Source: Paramicrobacterium fandaimingii
GTDB lineage: Bacteria; Actinomycetota; Actinomycetes; Actinomycetales; Microbacteriaceae
NCBI RefSeq assembly: GCF_011751745.2
Contig: NZ_CP061170.1
Span: forward strand, 2,232,001-2,296,000
Length of the DNA: 64,000 nucleotides
Direction of reading: 5' to 3'
Shown: piece after piece, positions 27,501-36,836 of the stretch
Layout: every line of letters starts with the position of its first letter
Position numbering within the stretch: the first letter of the stretch is position 1
The notes under the pieces: generated by a model
The model's database searches: none
Seen by the model: only the letters and a program-made list of their open reading frames with translations
Told to the model about the DNA's origin: nothing
Made by a program: the position numbers and the translations under genes

Positions 27501-28427
27501 CTCGGGTCCCGCATGCGCGACAGTGTGGCGCGCGTGGCAAGCGCCCGCGTGCCGAACCGCATCGAGCGGCGCGGTCTGACCACGTGGGACTTCGATGATC
27601 TGCCCCGCTTCGTCGATACGAAGCAGACGGCCGGGGTCATTCGCGGCTACCCGGCGCTCGTCGACGAGGGCGACAGCGTGGCGATTCGCATTGAGGCGTC
27701 AGAGAGCGATCAGCGCGCAGCGATGCCGGGCGGCATCCGTCGCCTTCTGCTGCTGGCGACGGCGAACCCGGCGTCTTACGTGCAGTCTCACCTGACCTCC
27801 GCAGAAAAGCTGACGCTCGGGGCGAGCCCATACCCATCGACGTCGCGCCTCTTTGACGATTGCCTCATCGCTGTCGTTGACGACGTGCTCTTTCGCATGC
27901 ACCCGAGTGGCATGATCGTGACGCGCGCGCAGTTCGACGCCGTGCGCGACCGGGTGTCGGCCTCCGTCATGGATGCCATGTTCGAGACAGTGTCGCTCAC
28001 GGCCCACACGCTGACGGCGGCACGCGACGCGCAGAAGGCGCTTTCGGCGGCGACGAGCCTCGCGCTTCTTCCGGCCGTGAGTGATGCAAAGGCACAGCTC
28101 GACGGTCTCATCTTCACCGACTTTGTCTCGCGCACGGGTCGCGCGCAGCTTCAGCATCTGCCTCGATATCTCGCGGCCATAGCCCACAGGGCGCAGAAGC
28201 TTCCCGACAATCCCAGCAGGGACCGCGCGTGGATGCTCGATGTGCAGAAGGCGACCGAGCGATTCGAGAGGGCAGGCGGCAGCATCCCTCTCGATCGACG
28301 TGCCCCCGACACGATCGTGCAGGCGAGATGGATGCTCGAGGAGCTGCGTGTCAGCTACTTCGCTCAACACCTCGGCACGGCATACACCGTGTCACCCCAG
28401 CGCATCGCGAAGGTTCTCGCGGGTTAG
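24588..28427 (+). CDS. hrpA: ATP-dependent RNA helicase HrpA
   Basis: 1279 residues from the ATG at 24588; a longer frame would start inside galE. The DEAH-box core has Walker A GATGSGKTTQ, the DEAH motif in IIIDEAHERS, SAT in ITSATID, and motif VI QRSGRSGRTSSG. The HA2 and OB-fold regions follow, then the long C-terminal DUF3418 extension typical of bacterial HrpA. In E. coli HrpA rescues stalled ribosomes and processes mRNA. The last four bases overlap the end of the convergent sulfurtransferase gene. Confidence 0.95.
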   Translation: MSFSISYPPELPVSQMRDDIAAAIRDHQVVIVAGATGSGKTTQLPKICLELGRDSIGHTQPRRLAARTIAERIADELGSELGSTVGYQVRFTDRVSKDTRIKLMTDGILLNEIHRDRMLRAYDTIIIDEAHERSLNIDFLLGYFKRLLPQRPDLKLIITSATIDPESFSRHFDDAPIVEVSGRTYPVEIRYRPLVADDDSDDADDEDASHSSTDERTVVDGISDALDELAAESLGDVLVFLSGEAEIRDAADALRSKFAHERGGVTEVLPLYGRLSSADQHKVFQPSTLVGVKRRVVLATNVAETSLTVPGIRFVIDAGTARVSRYSARSKVQRLPIEPISQASASQRSGRSGRTSSGIAIRLYSEDDFARRPEFTEPEILRTNLAAVILQMVSLGLGEIQEFPFLQPPDSRGIKDGVDLLTELGALKGGESVEKQLRLTSVGRDLSRLPIDPRFARMVVESKQWNTSREVLVIVAALTIQDPRERPLEKRQQADELHGRFTDPTSDFLSLLGLWNYLEKQQRELSSSAFRRLCKREFLNYLRVREWQDVVRQLRRLAKPLGLTIGDPAANPDGIHRSLLAGLLSHIGLKDAAAASARKGQRSGGPPKKGDYIGARNTRFVLFPGSALAKKQPNAVMSAELVETSRLFARTNAAIDPAWAEQIAGDLCKRSYSEPHWEKKQGSVVAFEKVTLFGVPIVPRRRMQYARIDKALCRELFIRHALVAGEWESPQSFDRANTRLRRELAQVEERTRRRDILFDDEAVFDFYDARVPADVVSTRTFEGWWRTTREATPDLLTMSPDDLLPADVPTIDEQAFPPSWRQGDQTLTLSYRFEPGAEGDGVTATVPLALLPRLSPAGFDWQVPGLRHDLVTSLIKSLPKPLRRNIVPAADWATKLMAELPDTPPEPESTDADTLMASLAIAVKRLAYMPIDATDFDVDRVPDHLKITFRVVDEKGRDVAASKDLRKLQQRLGSRMRDSVARVASARVPNRIERRGLTTWDFDDLPRFVDTKQTAGVIRGYPALVDEGDSVAIRIEASESDQRAAMPGGIRRLLLLATANPASYVQSHLTSAEKLTLGASPYPSTSRLFDDCLIAVVDDVLFRMHPSGMIVTRAQFDAVRDRVSASVMDAMFETVSLTAHTLTAARDAQKALSAATSLALLPAVSDAKAQLDGLIFTDFVSRTGRAQLQHLPRYLAAIAHRAQKLPDNPSRDRAWMLDVQKATERFERAGGSIPLDRRAPDTIVQARWMLEELRVSYFAQHLGTAYTVSPQRIAKVLAG

Positions 28428-29295
28428 TTCTCGCCCGTCGCTGCCGGACGATCTGCATGGTTCGACCACTGGCTCCAGGAACCGGGGAACACAGCCGACT
28501 CGACGCCGATCTCGTGCAGAGCGAGCACCGTGTGCGCGGCGGTGACCCCCGAACCGCAGTACGTGCCCACAGGAGCGCCCGGCTCCGCCCCGACACGGGC
28601 GAAGACGCGCCGCAGCTCATCGGCATCCCGAAATCTGCCGTCGACGAGGTAGCCCTCGGATGGCACGTTCACGGCCCCGGGAACGTGGCCGGCCCGCGGA
28701 TCCAGCGGCTCACTTTCACCGCGAAACCGCTCTGCGGCTCGCGAATCGATCAAGGTTCCGTGCTGAGCCAGCGCAGCCGCGGCATCCATGTCGAGCGTCG
28801 GCATGTGCCCGGCGCTCAACTCCACATCACCGCTGATCGGCTCGACCGCCCCGTCTCCAGCGGCAGACCGGCCGCCCTCCACGCATCGATTCCGCCGTTC
28901 AGCACCCGCACGTCGGCAAGTCCGGCCCAGCGAAGCAGCCACCATGCCCGTGCGGCGCCCATGATGTTCCAGGCGTCGTACGCCACAACGGCGTCACCGC
29001 GGCGAATGCCCAAGCGCCGAGCCGTCGACTGCAGCGCGTCGATGTCGGGAAGCGGGTGGCGCCCCTCCGTCGCGGGCAATCCTTGCGCGGCAAGGTCGGC
29101 ATCGAGGTCGACGTATACGGCCCCGGGCAGATGCCCGCGAATGTAGTCGTCGCGACCGTCAGGCTTCGCGAGCGTCCAGCGCACATCGAGAAGCCGCACG
29201 GTCGACCGTTCCCGCAGCATCCGCTCTACCTGCTCTGGTGTCACGAGTGCCGATCTCATGTGGCTGGTCCCCTCATCGTGTGGCAGGTTGATCAT
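28424..29295 (-). pseudogene. sseA: Thiosulfate/3-mercaptopyruvate sulfurtransferase, frameshifted
   Basis: Two overlapping frames together make a two-domain rhodanese of about 288 residues. The first (29295 or 29259 to 28816) has domain 1 (RLLDVRWTLAK, GHLPGAVYVDLDADL) and ends just after DAWRAAGLPLETG. The second frame (to 28424) continues with AVEPISGDVELSAG and domain 2, including the active-site loop YCGSGVTA with its catalytic cysteine. Adding one G to the GGGG run at 28849-28852 joins them exactly. It is a real one-base deletion or an assembly error. The ATG at 29295 overlaps the thioesterase stop; the ATG at 29259 has GAGGGG upstream. Confidence 0.85.
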
Positions 29296-30062
29296 CGCCG
29301 GCGCAGCGTGAGAATCTGCTCGACGCGCGCGAACGGGCCCGTCTCATCGTTCAGGATGCTGGAAGTCAGGCCGACACCATCTGGACCGTACTGCTGAACG
29401 CCGTCGATTCCGAGCCAGTCGCCCCGGGGCAGCCGATGCACGTGAATCTGCAGGTCGACGTTGGGGTACAGCAGCTTCGCCGGATGCTCGCGCGCCGAGA
29501 GGCCGTTCGCGGTATCGGCGAGCCGCACGAGGTGAGCGAGCGGCGACACGTCGCCCGAATCGACAAGCGGATGCTGCGATCGCAGCCACGTCTGCCGTGA
29601 GCCGGGCCGAGGCTCTCCCAGGGTGCGAAACTCGAGAGACTCGATGTATCCCCCGGGCCACGGCGACATCCCGTCCCACCGCTCAGCGTCCCGAAGCGGC
29701 TGCAGAGGCGCGTCTTCGATGCCGGCGAGGTCGCTGGTGTCTGACGTGGCCAGCAGCCAGGCCCGAGCCGAGATGGCAACGCGGTCGCCGCAGATCATCT
29801 CTGCCTGCACGAGTTCGATCGTGCGCCCTGGCCGCAGCACCTGCGTGCGCACCTCGAACTCGCCCGCGTGAATGATCCCGTAGATCTCAAAGCTGAGTCT
29901 CGCGATCCGCATCCCCTCTGTGGCGAATTCGCGGTCGATCACCTCGGTCAGCAGCCCCGACGCCGGCGCCATGTGCTGTTCGTGCTCGTTCCACGCGCCT
30001 TGCGCATGGATCGTCGATTCAAATCTCTCGTCGCCGAGATCGCGGTAATACGGCTCACTCAT
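29292..30062 (-). CDS. Thioesterase family protein (TesB-like, 4HBT_3 type)
   Basis: 256 residues from the ATG at 30062 (MSEPYYRDL). It looks like a double hot-dog acyl-CoA thioesterase: the N-terminal half contains SFEIYGIIHAGEFEVRTQVLRPGRTIELVQAEM, the strand pair typical of TesB-like proteins, and the C-terminal half has SPLAHLVRLADTANGL and a final VDLQIHVHRLPRGDWLG block. Substrate is unknown; hydrolysis of acyl-CoA is inferred. It overlaps the start of the sulfurtransferase gene (ATGA) and follows the TetR gene by 48 bases in the opposite reading order of that regulator's end. Confidence 0.8.
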   Translation of the reverse strand: MSEPYYRDLGDERFESTIHAQGAWNEHEQHMAPASGLLTEVIDREFATEGMRIARLSFEIYGIIHAGEFEVRTQVLRPGRTIELVQAEMICGDRVAISARAWLLATSDTSDLAGIEDAPLQPLRDAERWDGMSPWPGGYIESLEFRTLGEPRPGSRQTWLRSQHPLVDSGDVSPLAHLVRLADTANGLSAREHPAKLLYPNVDLQIHVHRLPRGDWLGIDGVQQYGPDGVGLTSSILNDETGPFARVEQILTLRRR

Positions 30063-30110
30063 CGTCTTCAGTCTGCCACGGAGAGCCGGTTCCAACGGCC
30101 GTCTGCCCCG

Positions 30111-30668
30111 TCAGCGCATCATGGAGAGCAGGTGGGCGGCAAGCTGCCGCCGCGTCAGCATCGTGAGTATTGGCAGTTCGAGCACGTATCGCCCGAAGAC
30201 CACGCCGACGATCGCCGTGGTCATATATCGCGCGCGCTCCTGGCCGAAGGCGGTGACAAGCGGTTCGAATACCGCGTGCCGCAGGTATTCCTGCAGAGCT
30301 GCCGCACCCGCATCGCCAGAACTCAGGTGGCGCGCGAAGCCGACGAGCCGCTGCCCGTGTTCCGGATGCTCCCACACGACGATGAGTCCGTGAACGAGTC
30401 GTTCGATATCGATCTGTCCACGGCCATCCGTCGCGGCGGCGACCATCTGGTGCGGTGCTGCACTGAGCGCGACGGCCGCGGCGATCAGGGCATCACGTGA
30501 GCCGAAGTGATAATTGACCAACGTGTGGCTCACGCCAACCTCGGCTGCCAGATCTCGCGCCGAGACCCGCGTCAGATCGCCCGCCTCAAAATGCCGCCGT
30601 GCGGCTTCAAGCAGCTGATCGCGCGCCGGACTCCGGCCGTGAGGGCGCCCCCGCCGGTTATTGACCAT
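30111..30668 (-). CDS. TetR family regulator
   Basis: 185 residues from the ATG at 30668 (MVNNRRGRPHGRSP). The helix-turn-helix is TRVSARDLAAEVGVSHTLVNYHFGSRDALI at about 34-62. The C-terminal ligand domain has no specific signature. It is divergent from a flavin monooxygenase with 37 bases between start codons, the usual layout for local repression. It is also co-directional with, and 48 bases upstream of, the thioesterase gene, so it may be co-transcribed with that gene. Confidence 0.88.
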   Translation of the reverse strand: MVNNRRGRPHGRSPARDQLLEAARRHFEAGDLTRVSARDLAAEVGVSHTLVNYHFGSRDALIAAAVALSAAPHQMVAAATDGRGQIDIERLVHGLIVVWEHPEHGQRLVGFARHLSSGDAGAAALQEYLRHAVFEPLVTAFGQERARYMTTAIVGVVFGRYVLELPILTMLTRRQLAAHLLSMMR

Positions 30669-30684
30669 GCTCGCATCATGGCAC

Positions 30685-30698
30685 GCATCGGTCGATGC
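30685..30698. promoter_or_regulatory. Candidate operator between TetR and flavin monooxygenase
   Basis: GCATCG-GT-CGATGC, a perfect 6-bp-arm palindrome, in the 37-base divergent spacer. Likely target of the adjacent TetR protein. Confidence 0.4.
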
Positions 30699-30705
30699 TG
30701 AGCGT

Positions 30706-31893
30706 ATGAACAGCACATATGAAGCAGACTGCGTGGTCGTCGGTGGCGGGCCCGCAGGGTTGATGACGGGTTTTCTCCTTGCCCGTTCGGGAGTCGAGAC
30801 GATCGTCGTCGAAAAGCACGCTGACTTCCTGAGGGACTTTCGCGGAGACACGATCCATCCCTCAACGCAGGAGCTGCTCGTCGAGCTCGGCCTCCTCGAC
30901 GACTTCCTCAGTCGGCCCCATGCCGATGTCACGAAGGTAACAATGAGCTGGAATGGCGTAGAACTCACACTCGCCGATTTCAGCCATCTGCCCACGCGGC
31001 GCAAGCTTCTCTCGTTCATGCCCCAATGGGACTTTCTCGACATGATCGCCGACGCCAGCGCGCAGGTGCCCGCCTTCCGGCTCATCCGCTCGACACAGGT
31101 CACCGACGTCATTCGCGAGGGTGGTCGCATCTCCGGGGTGACAGCGAGCGGTCCAGACGGAGAGGTCACGCTCAAGGCCAAGCTTGTGATCGGTGCCGAT
31201 GGGCGCGATTCGTCTGTGCGTGCTGCCGCGGGCCTCTCCCCCGTCGGCGCTGCTGCGGCGATGGACGTGCTGTGGTTCCGCCTCGCCAAGTCTCCGGGAG
31301 AGACGTATCCGTTCATTCAGGCGGGAGCCGGCATGATCATCACCATCGACCGCGACGATTTCTTCCAGATCGCCCACGTGATTCCGGCCGGAAGCTGGTC
31401 GGGGACCGACTCCGACGTTCAGCTGATGAAACAGCGCATTATGCACATCTCCCCGCGCATGGCGGATGCCGCGGCAGACATCACTGCCGATGATGTGCAC
31501 GTGCTTCGCGTGCGTCTCGAGAGGCTTCGCCGTTGGTACGAAGACGGCCTCCTCTGCATCGGCGATGCAGCGCACGCCATGTCTCCGGCAGGCGGCGTCG
31601 GCATCAATCTGGCGATTCAGGATGCTGTTGCCGCAGCGCGGCTCCTTGCACCGGTGCTGCAACGCGGCGTGCCGACGCCAGCGGCCCTCAAGCGCGTGCA
31701 GAGGCGCAGAAGCTTTCCCGCACGCGTCACGCAGCGTGTGCAGCGCACGCTGCAAGGCCCGTTGCTGGCGTCGCACGCCCCGGGCACGCCGCTCCCGCTC
31801 CCGCTTCGCCTGCTCCGCAACGTGCCCGTGCTCTCGCGGCTGACCGGGAGGTTTGTCGGCCTCGGCATCCGCAGAGAATCGACTCTCTCGTGA
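30706..31893 (+). CDS. FAD-dependent class A flavin monooxygenase
   Basis: 395 residues from the ATG at 30706. The FAD Rossmann motif is VVVGGGPAGLMTGFLLARSG at about 10-29, the second FAD/NADPH motif is GADGRDSSVR, and the third is GDAAHAMSPAGGVGINLAIQD. There is no thioredoxin-like C-terminal extension, so the single-component hydroxylase type is likely. The substrate cannot be read; aromatic or polyketide-like compounds are common. The divergent TetR gene probably represses it in the absence of inducer. Confidence 0.88.
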   Translation: MNSTYEADCVVVGGGPAGLMTGFLLARSGVETIVVEKHADFLRDFRGDTIHPSTQELLVELGLLDDFLSRPHADVTKVTMSWNGVELTLADFSHLPTRRKLLSFMPQWDFLDMIADASAQVPAFRLIRSTQVTDVIREGGRISGVTASGPDGEVTLKAKLVIGADGRDSSVRAAAGLSPVGAAAAMDVLWFRLAKSPGETYPFIQAGAGMIITIDRDDFFQIAHVIPAGSWSGTDSDVQLMKQRIMHISPRMADAAADITADDVHVLRVRLERLRRWYEDGLLCIGDAAHAMSPAGGVGINLAIQDAVAAARLLAPVLQRGVPTPAALKRVQRRRSFPARVTQRVQRTLQGPLLASHAPGTPLPLPLRLLRNVPVLSRLTGRFVGLGIRRESTLS

Positions 31894-31902
31894 CCGTCCG
31901 CC

Positions 31903-32232
31903 TCAGCTAATGCGCAGCTCCGCGATGCTGCCGTCGCGCACGACGAAATCGAGTGGGCCTGTTCCATTGAAGCCGTTGCCCGTGACGTTCACTGTGACGG
32001 CGTACGACCCGTCCTGCGCCCCGGGAGCGATGGCGACGACCTCGAAGTGCGTCTGCTTACCAATATTGTCAGTCCGGTCCCAGCTGCGAACGCCGTCGCG
32101 ACCGGAGAACTCACGACCCCAGTCGTTTAAGTAGGCGTCCTCAGAGAATGCAGCGACGAACCGCTCGGTGTCGCCAGAATTGGTTGCGTCGATGAACTCC
32201 TGAATGGGGCCAGGGAGAGATGCTGTACTCAC
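31903..32232 (-). CDS. Nuclear transport factor 2 (SnoaL)-like protein
   Basis: 109 residues from the GTG at 32232, with AAGGAA upstream. The NTF2/SnoaL fold is shown by IQEFIDATNSGDTERFVAAF, then DAYLNDWGREFSGRDGVRSW and the C-terminal strand GPLDFVVRDGSIAELRI. Such proteins hold small ligands or act as isomerases or hydrolases; no catalytic residues are diagnostic here. It ends 10 bases after the convergent flavin monooxygenase. Two CCGATCGG palindromes lie 60-80 bases upstream. Confidence 0.8.
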   Translation of the reverse strand: MSTASLPGPIQEFIDATNSGDTERFVAAFSEDAYLNDWGREFSGRDGVRSWDRTDNIGKQTHFEVVAIAPGAQDGSYAVTVNVTGNGFNGTGPLDFVVRDGSIAELRIS

Positions 32233-32524
32233 GAAAATTTCCTTCCGTCTCGCTTCTACGCACGAGCGTCCGGCGCGAGGGGCGCACTCTGCCGATCGGG
32301 TGGGCCGATCGGGTAGAAGACGTCGTGCCAAATACCGCCATAAACCGTCCTAACCAGTTTGCTCCTCTGACAGTCTCTCGTGTGCAACTTTTCGTGTGCG
32401 GCTGTGAGCGGGTTCAGCGCGATAATTCGTGCTGTTGCCCACCCAGCCTCGGTGTGCGAGCCGCGTCTGTAACGGCCGCGCCCCGGTCCGCGAGTGACTC
32501 GAAGCGATCAGAGCGAGGAGGCAG
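32233..32524. other. Intergenic region with tandem CCGATCGG palindromes
   Basis: No credible gene in either strand. At 32291-32314 the 11-base unit GCCGATCGGGT occurs twice at a 13-base period; each contains the palindrome CCGATCGG. A short direct repeat CGTGTGC occurs near 32380-32400. Possibly regulatory sequence for the NTF2-like gene. Confidence 0.4.
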
Positions 32525-32561
32525 AAAAAAGCCAGGGCCCGCAGATCTCTGCGGGCCCTGG
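32525..32561 (-). terminator. nrdHIEF terminator
   Basis: CCAGGGCCCGCAGA and TCTGCGGGCCCTGG form a perfect 14-bp stem with a 2-base nominal loop (32532-32561). On the minus strand it is followed by CTTTTTT, a full intrinsic terminator 40 bases after nrdF. Confidence 0.92.
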
Positions 32562-32601
32562 TTGCGCATCCGCCCGCTTGGGCGTCGCATGAATTCCGGG
32601 C

Positions 32602-33609
<1,008 letters not shown>

Positions 33610-33618
33610 TCAGTCAGC

Positions 33619-35748
33619 TCAGAGCATGCAGCTGACGCACTCGCTCACGTCAGTGCCCTCGAGGGCGAGCTGTCGGAGGCGAATGTAGTAAATCGTCTTG
33701 ATGCCCTTGCGCCATGCGTAGATCTGCGCGCGGTTGATGTCGCGGGTCGTCGCGGTGTCCTTGAAGAACAGCGTGAGCGAGAGTCCCTGATCAACGTGCT
33801 GCGTGGCTGCGGCGTAGGTGTCGATGATCTTCTCGTAGCCGATCTCGTAGGCGTCGGTGTAGTACTCGAGGTTGTCGTTCGTCATGAACGGCGCCGGGTA
33901 GTACACGCGGCCGATCTTGCCTTCCTTGCGAATCTCGATCTTCGACGCGATCGGGTGGATCGACGACGTCGAATTGTTGATGTACGAGATCGATCCTGTC
34001 GGAGGCACGGCCTGGAGATTCTGGTTGTAGATGCCGTGCTCCTGCACGTCACGCTTGAGCTCCGACCAGTCTTCCTGGGTCGGAATGTGCACGTGTGCGA
34101 ACAGCTCGCGCACGCGCTCGGTCTCCGGCTCCCACACCGCATCCGTGTACTTATCGAAGAACTCCCCCGAGGCGTACGTCGAATCGGCGAATCCTTCAAA
34201 GGCTTCGCCGCGCTCTTTTGCGATCGCGTTTGACGCGCGAAGGGCGTGGAAGAGCACCGTGTAGAAGTAGATGTTCGTGAAGTCGATGCCCTCGGTGCTG
34301 CCGTAGTGCACACGCTCACGAGCAAGATAGCCGTGCAGGTTCATCTGCCCAAGTCCGATGGCGTGCGACTTGTCGTTGCCGTCTTCGATGGAACGGACAG
34401 AGCTGATGTGGCTCTGGTCAGACACCGACGTGAGACCGCGAATCGATGTCTCGATGCTCAGCCCGAAGTCGGGCGAGTCCATCGTCAATGCGATGTTCTG
34501 CGAGCCGAGGTTGCACGAGATGTCCTTGCCGATCTGGTCGTAAGACAGGTCGGTGTTGTATGTGGTCGGCGTGTTCACCTGCAGAATCTCCGAGCAGAGG
34601 TTCGACATGTTGATTCGGCCCTTGATCGGGTTTGCCTTGTTCACCGTGTCTTCGAAGACGACGTAGGGGTAACCGGACTCGAACTGAATCTCGGCGATTG
34701 TCTGGAAGAACTCGCGCGCATTGATCTTCGTCTTCTTGATGCGCGCGTCGTCCACCATCTCCTGATACTTCTCGGACACGGAGATGTCGCCGAACGGCAC
34801 ACCATAGACGCGCTCAACGTCGTACGGCGAGAAGAGGTACATGTCCTCGCCCTTCTTAGCGAGGTCAAAGGTGATGTCGGGAATCACGACGCCGAGCGAC
34901 AGCGTCTTGATGCGGATCTTCTCGTCGGCGTTCTCGCGCTTGGTGTCGAGGAAGCGCAGAATGTCGGGGTGGTGCGCGTTGAGGTAGACGGCACCGGCAC
35001 CCTGGCGGGCTCCGAGCTGGTTGGCGTAGCTGAATGAGTCTTCGAGGAGCTTCATCACGGGGATGATTCCGGACGACTGGTTTTCGATCTGCTTGATCGG
35101 CGCGCCGGACTCACGGATGTTCGACAGCAGCAGCGCAACGCCTCCGCCGCGCTTCGACAGCTGGAGCGATGAGTTGATGCCCCGAGAGATCGACTCCATG
35201 TTGTCTTCGATGCGCAGCAGGAAGCACGATACAAGCTCTCCGCGCTGGGCCTTGCCTGAGTTCAGGAATGTCGGTGTCGCCGGCTGGAAGCGCCCGGCGA
35301 TGATCTCTTCGACAAGGCTGACGGCGAGCTTCTCATCACCGTTTGCGAGGCCGAGGGCCGTCATGACGACGCGATCCTCAAAGCGCTCGAGGTACCGCTT
35401 TCCGTCGAAGGTCTTCAGCGTGTACGAGGTGTAGTACTTGAACGCGCCGAGGAATGTCTGAAAACGGAACTTCTTCGAGTAGGCAAGGTCGTTGAGCCGC
35501 TGGATGAAGTCGAACGAGTACTGGTCAAGAACCTCTTTCTCGTAATACTCCTTCTCAACGAGGTAGTCCAGCCGCTCTTTCAGCGAGTGGAAGAAGACGG
35601 TGTTCTGGTTGACATGCTGCAGGAAGAACTCGCGTGCAGCCTCTTTGTCTTTGTCGAACTGAATCTCGCCGTTGGGGCCATACAGATTGAGCATGGCGTT
35701 GAGCGCGTGGTAGTCCATTCCGCTCTCCGTCGCGATCGCGTCGGTCAT
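33619..35748 (-). CDS. nrdE: Class Ib ribonucleotide reductase, large subunit
   Basis: 709 residues from the ATG at 35748, with GGAAG 6 bases upstream; an in-frame TTG/ATG at 35760 is not needed. The catalytic core has [14 protein letters not shown] [27 protein letters not shown] [13 protein letters not shown], and the [18 protein letters not shown] block; the redox cysteine pair ends the protein (CVSCML), served by NrdH. It reduces ribonucleoside diphosphates. Its ATG overlaps the nrdI stop by 4 bases. Long open frames on the opposite strand are shadows. Confidence 0.97.
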   Translation of the reverse strand: MTDAIATESGMDYHALNAMLNLYGPNGEIQFDKDKEAAREFFLQHVNQNTVFFHSLKERLDYLVEKEYYEKEVLDQYSFDFIQRLNDLAYSKKFRFQTFLGAFKYYTSYTLKTFDGKRYLERFEDRVVMTALGLANGDEKLAVSLVEEIIAGRFQPATPTFLNSGKAQRGELVSCFLLRIEDNMESISRGINSSLQLSKRGGGVALLLSNIRESGAPIKQIENQSSGIIPVMKLLEDSFSYANQLGARQGAGAVYLNAHHPDILRFLDTKRENADEKIRIKTLSLGVVIPDITFDLAKKGEDMYLFSPYDVERVYGVPFGDISVSEKYQEMVDDARIKKTKINAREFFQTIAEIQFESGYPYVVFEDTVNKANPIKGRINMSNLCSEILQVNTPTTYNTDLSYDQIGKDISCNLGSQNIALTMDSPDFGLSIETSIRGLTSVSDQSHISSVRSIEDGNDKSHAIGLGQMNLHGYLARERVHYGSTEGIDFTNIYFYTVLFHALRASNAIAKERGEAFEGFADSTYASGEFFDKYTDAVWEPETERVRELFAHVHIPTQEDWSELKRDVQEHGIYNQNLQAVPPTGSISYINNSTSSIHPIASKIEIRKEGKIGRVYYPAPFMTNDNLEYYTDAYEIGYEKIIDTYAAATQHVDQGLSLTLFFKDTATTRDINRAQIYAWRKGIKTIYYIRLRQLALEGTDVSECVSCML

Positions 35749-36146
35749 TGTCGCTTCCAAAATTGATCCAATCCTTCGTGAACGACGTTCACGTCGTCCG
35801 GGGTTCCAAAAAGTTCAAAACGATAGAGAGTCGGCACCGTGCATTTTGCCGAGATGATGTCGCCTGCGAGGCAGTACGCCTCGCCAAAATTTGTATTTCC
35901 TGCGGCAATGACTCCCCTGATCAGGTTCCGGTTCTCCTCATCATTGAGGAACCGGATCACCTGCTTGGGCACGGCGCCGTGGCCGTTTCCTCCGCCGTAC
36001 GTCGGCGTGACGAGCACGAAAGGCTCATCTACCTTCAGCCCAGGGTCTTTCGCGTACAGCGGTATTCGCCGCGCGGGCATCCCGAGCTTCTCGACAAACC
36101 GGTGCGTATTCCCCGAAACACTTGAGAAATAGACCAGTCGTGTCAT
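35745..36146 (-). CDS. nrdI: NrdI, flavodoxin-like class Ib RNR maturase
   Basis: 133 residues with the FMN-binding phosphate loop [14 protein letters not shown] at 8-21 and the TPTYGGGNG loop around 48-56. NrdI supplies an oxidant for assembly of the manganese cofactor in NrdF. It overlaps nrdE by 4 bases (ATGA) and lies 76 bases after nrdH. Confidence 0.95.
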   Translation of the reverse strand: MTRLVYFSSVSGNTHRFVEKLGMPARRIPLYAKDPGLKVDEPFVLVTPTYGGGNGHGAVPKQVIRFLNDEENRNLIRGVIAAGNTNFGEAYCLAGDIISAKCTVPTLYRFELFGTPDDVNVVHEGLDQFWKRQ

Positions 36147-36222
36147 TGTGAGTCACCTCCCATGACGATGCGGACGTGACGACGGATGGTGCCGCCACGC
36201 AAAGCACGGCACCCGAGTGCCG

Positions 36223-36456
36223 CTAGCCGAGCCGTTCAGCGAGTTCGCTGATCTTGTCGGGACGAAACCCCGACCAGTGTTCATCATCGGCAATGACGAC
36301 GGGCGCCTGGAGGTAGCCGAGAGCCTTGACCTGCTCGAGCGCCGATTCGTCTTCAGAAAGATCGTGAACTTCGTACTCGAGACCCTTGCTGTCGAGCGCG
36401 CGGTAGGTCGCCGTGCACTGAACGCATGAAGGCTTGGTGTAAACCGTGATTGCCAT
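36223..36456 (-). CDS. nrdH: NrdH glutaredoxin-like protein
   Basis: 77 residues with the redox motif CVQC at 11-14 in YTKPSCVQCTATYRAL and the class signature WSGFRPDKISEL near the C-terminus. It passes electrons from thioredoxin reductase to NrdE. It is the first gene of nrdHIEF; GGGAAAGG precedes the ATG at 36456. The leader contains a 6-bp CCCGGC/GCCGGG hairpin near 36496-36514. Confidence 0.95.
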   Translation of the reverse strand: MAITVYTKPSCVQCTATYRALDSKGLEYEVHDLSEDESALEQVKALGYLQAPVVIADDEHWSGFRPDKISELAERLG

Positions 36457-36522
36457 GTTTGAAGACCTTTCCCAACCTAAAAATCTTATTGTTCCCCGGC
36501 ATTCCCCCGCCGGGCTTCCAAT

Positions 36523-36567
36523 ACTACATATAGTTCTCTGTTTTGAGGAGAACCCCTAGGGATAGTA
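36523..36567 (-). promoter_or_regulatory. Pair of putative NrdR boxes upstream of nrdH
   Basis: Box 1 is the palindrome ACTATATGTAGT (36534-36523), close to the NrdR consensus ACACTATATATAGTGT. Box 2, ACTATCCCTAGGGGT (36567-36553), is weaker; the centres are about 32 bases apart, the spacing known for NrdR pairs. A -10-like TAGTAT (36526-36521) overlaps box 1. Confidence 0.6.
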
Positions 36568-36582
36568 GTTACAGGGATGTAG

Positions 36583-36636
36583 TTTTCCACCGGACTTTCC
36601 ACCGATTTTGGCGAGTTATCCACCGGTTATCCACTG
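36583..36636. repeat. Four iterated TTNTCCACCG motifs (DnaA-box-like)
   Basis: Units at 36583-36592 (TTTTCCACCG), 36595-36604 (CTTTCCACCG), 36616-36625 (TTATCCACCG) and 36627-36636 (TTATCCACTG). The last two match the DnaA box TTATCCACA at eight of nine bases. They lie directly upstream of the putative NrdR boxes of nrdH. This and the repeats at 36737-36769 are the only features in the 380-base gap 36457-36836. Confidence 0.55.
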
Positions 36637-36736
36637 CTCGCCCCACACTGAATACAACACTGAAATGGCCGAATACCTGCCCTTTCACTGCTGGGAATCT
36701 CCTCTTCATCCACAACACAAAAAATACGCCGACCCA

Positions 36737-36769
36737 CCGACATTCTGTCGGCGTGTCGGCGTGTCGGCG
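36737..36769. repeat. Hairpin plus triple TGTCGGCG tandem repeat
   Basis: CCGACA-TTC-TGTCGG (36737-36751) overlaps three exact 8-base copies of TGTCGGCG at 36746-36769. It lies 70 bases beyond the end of the FMN reductase gene, where it may help termination. A further CCGAC/GTCGG pair occurs near 36810. Confidence 0.5.
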
Positions 36770-36836
36770 CGTGTCGAACCATCGGCGCATGTTTGCGACC
36801 GACACAACGTCGGATCATGCGCGTCGGAACGCGTGG

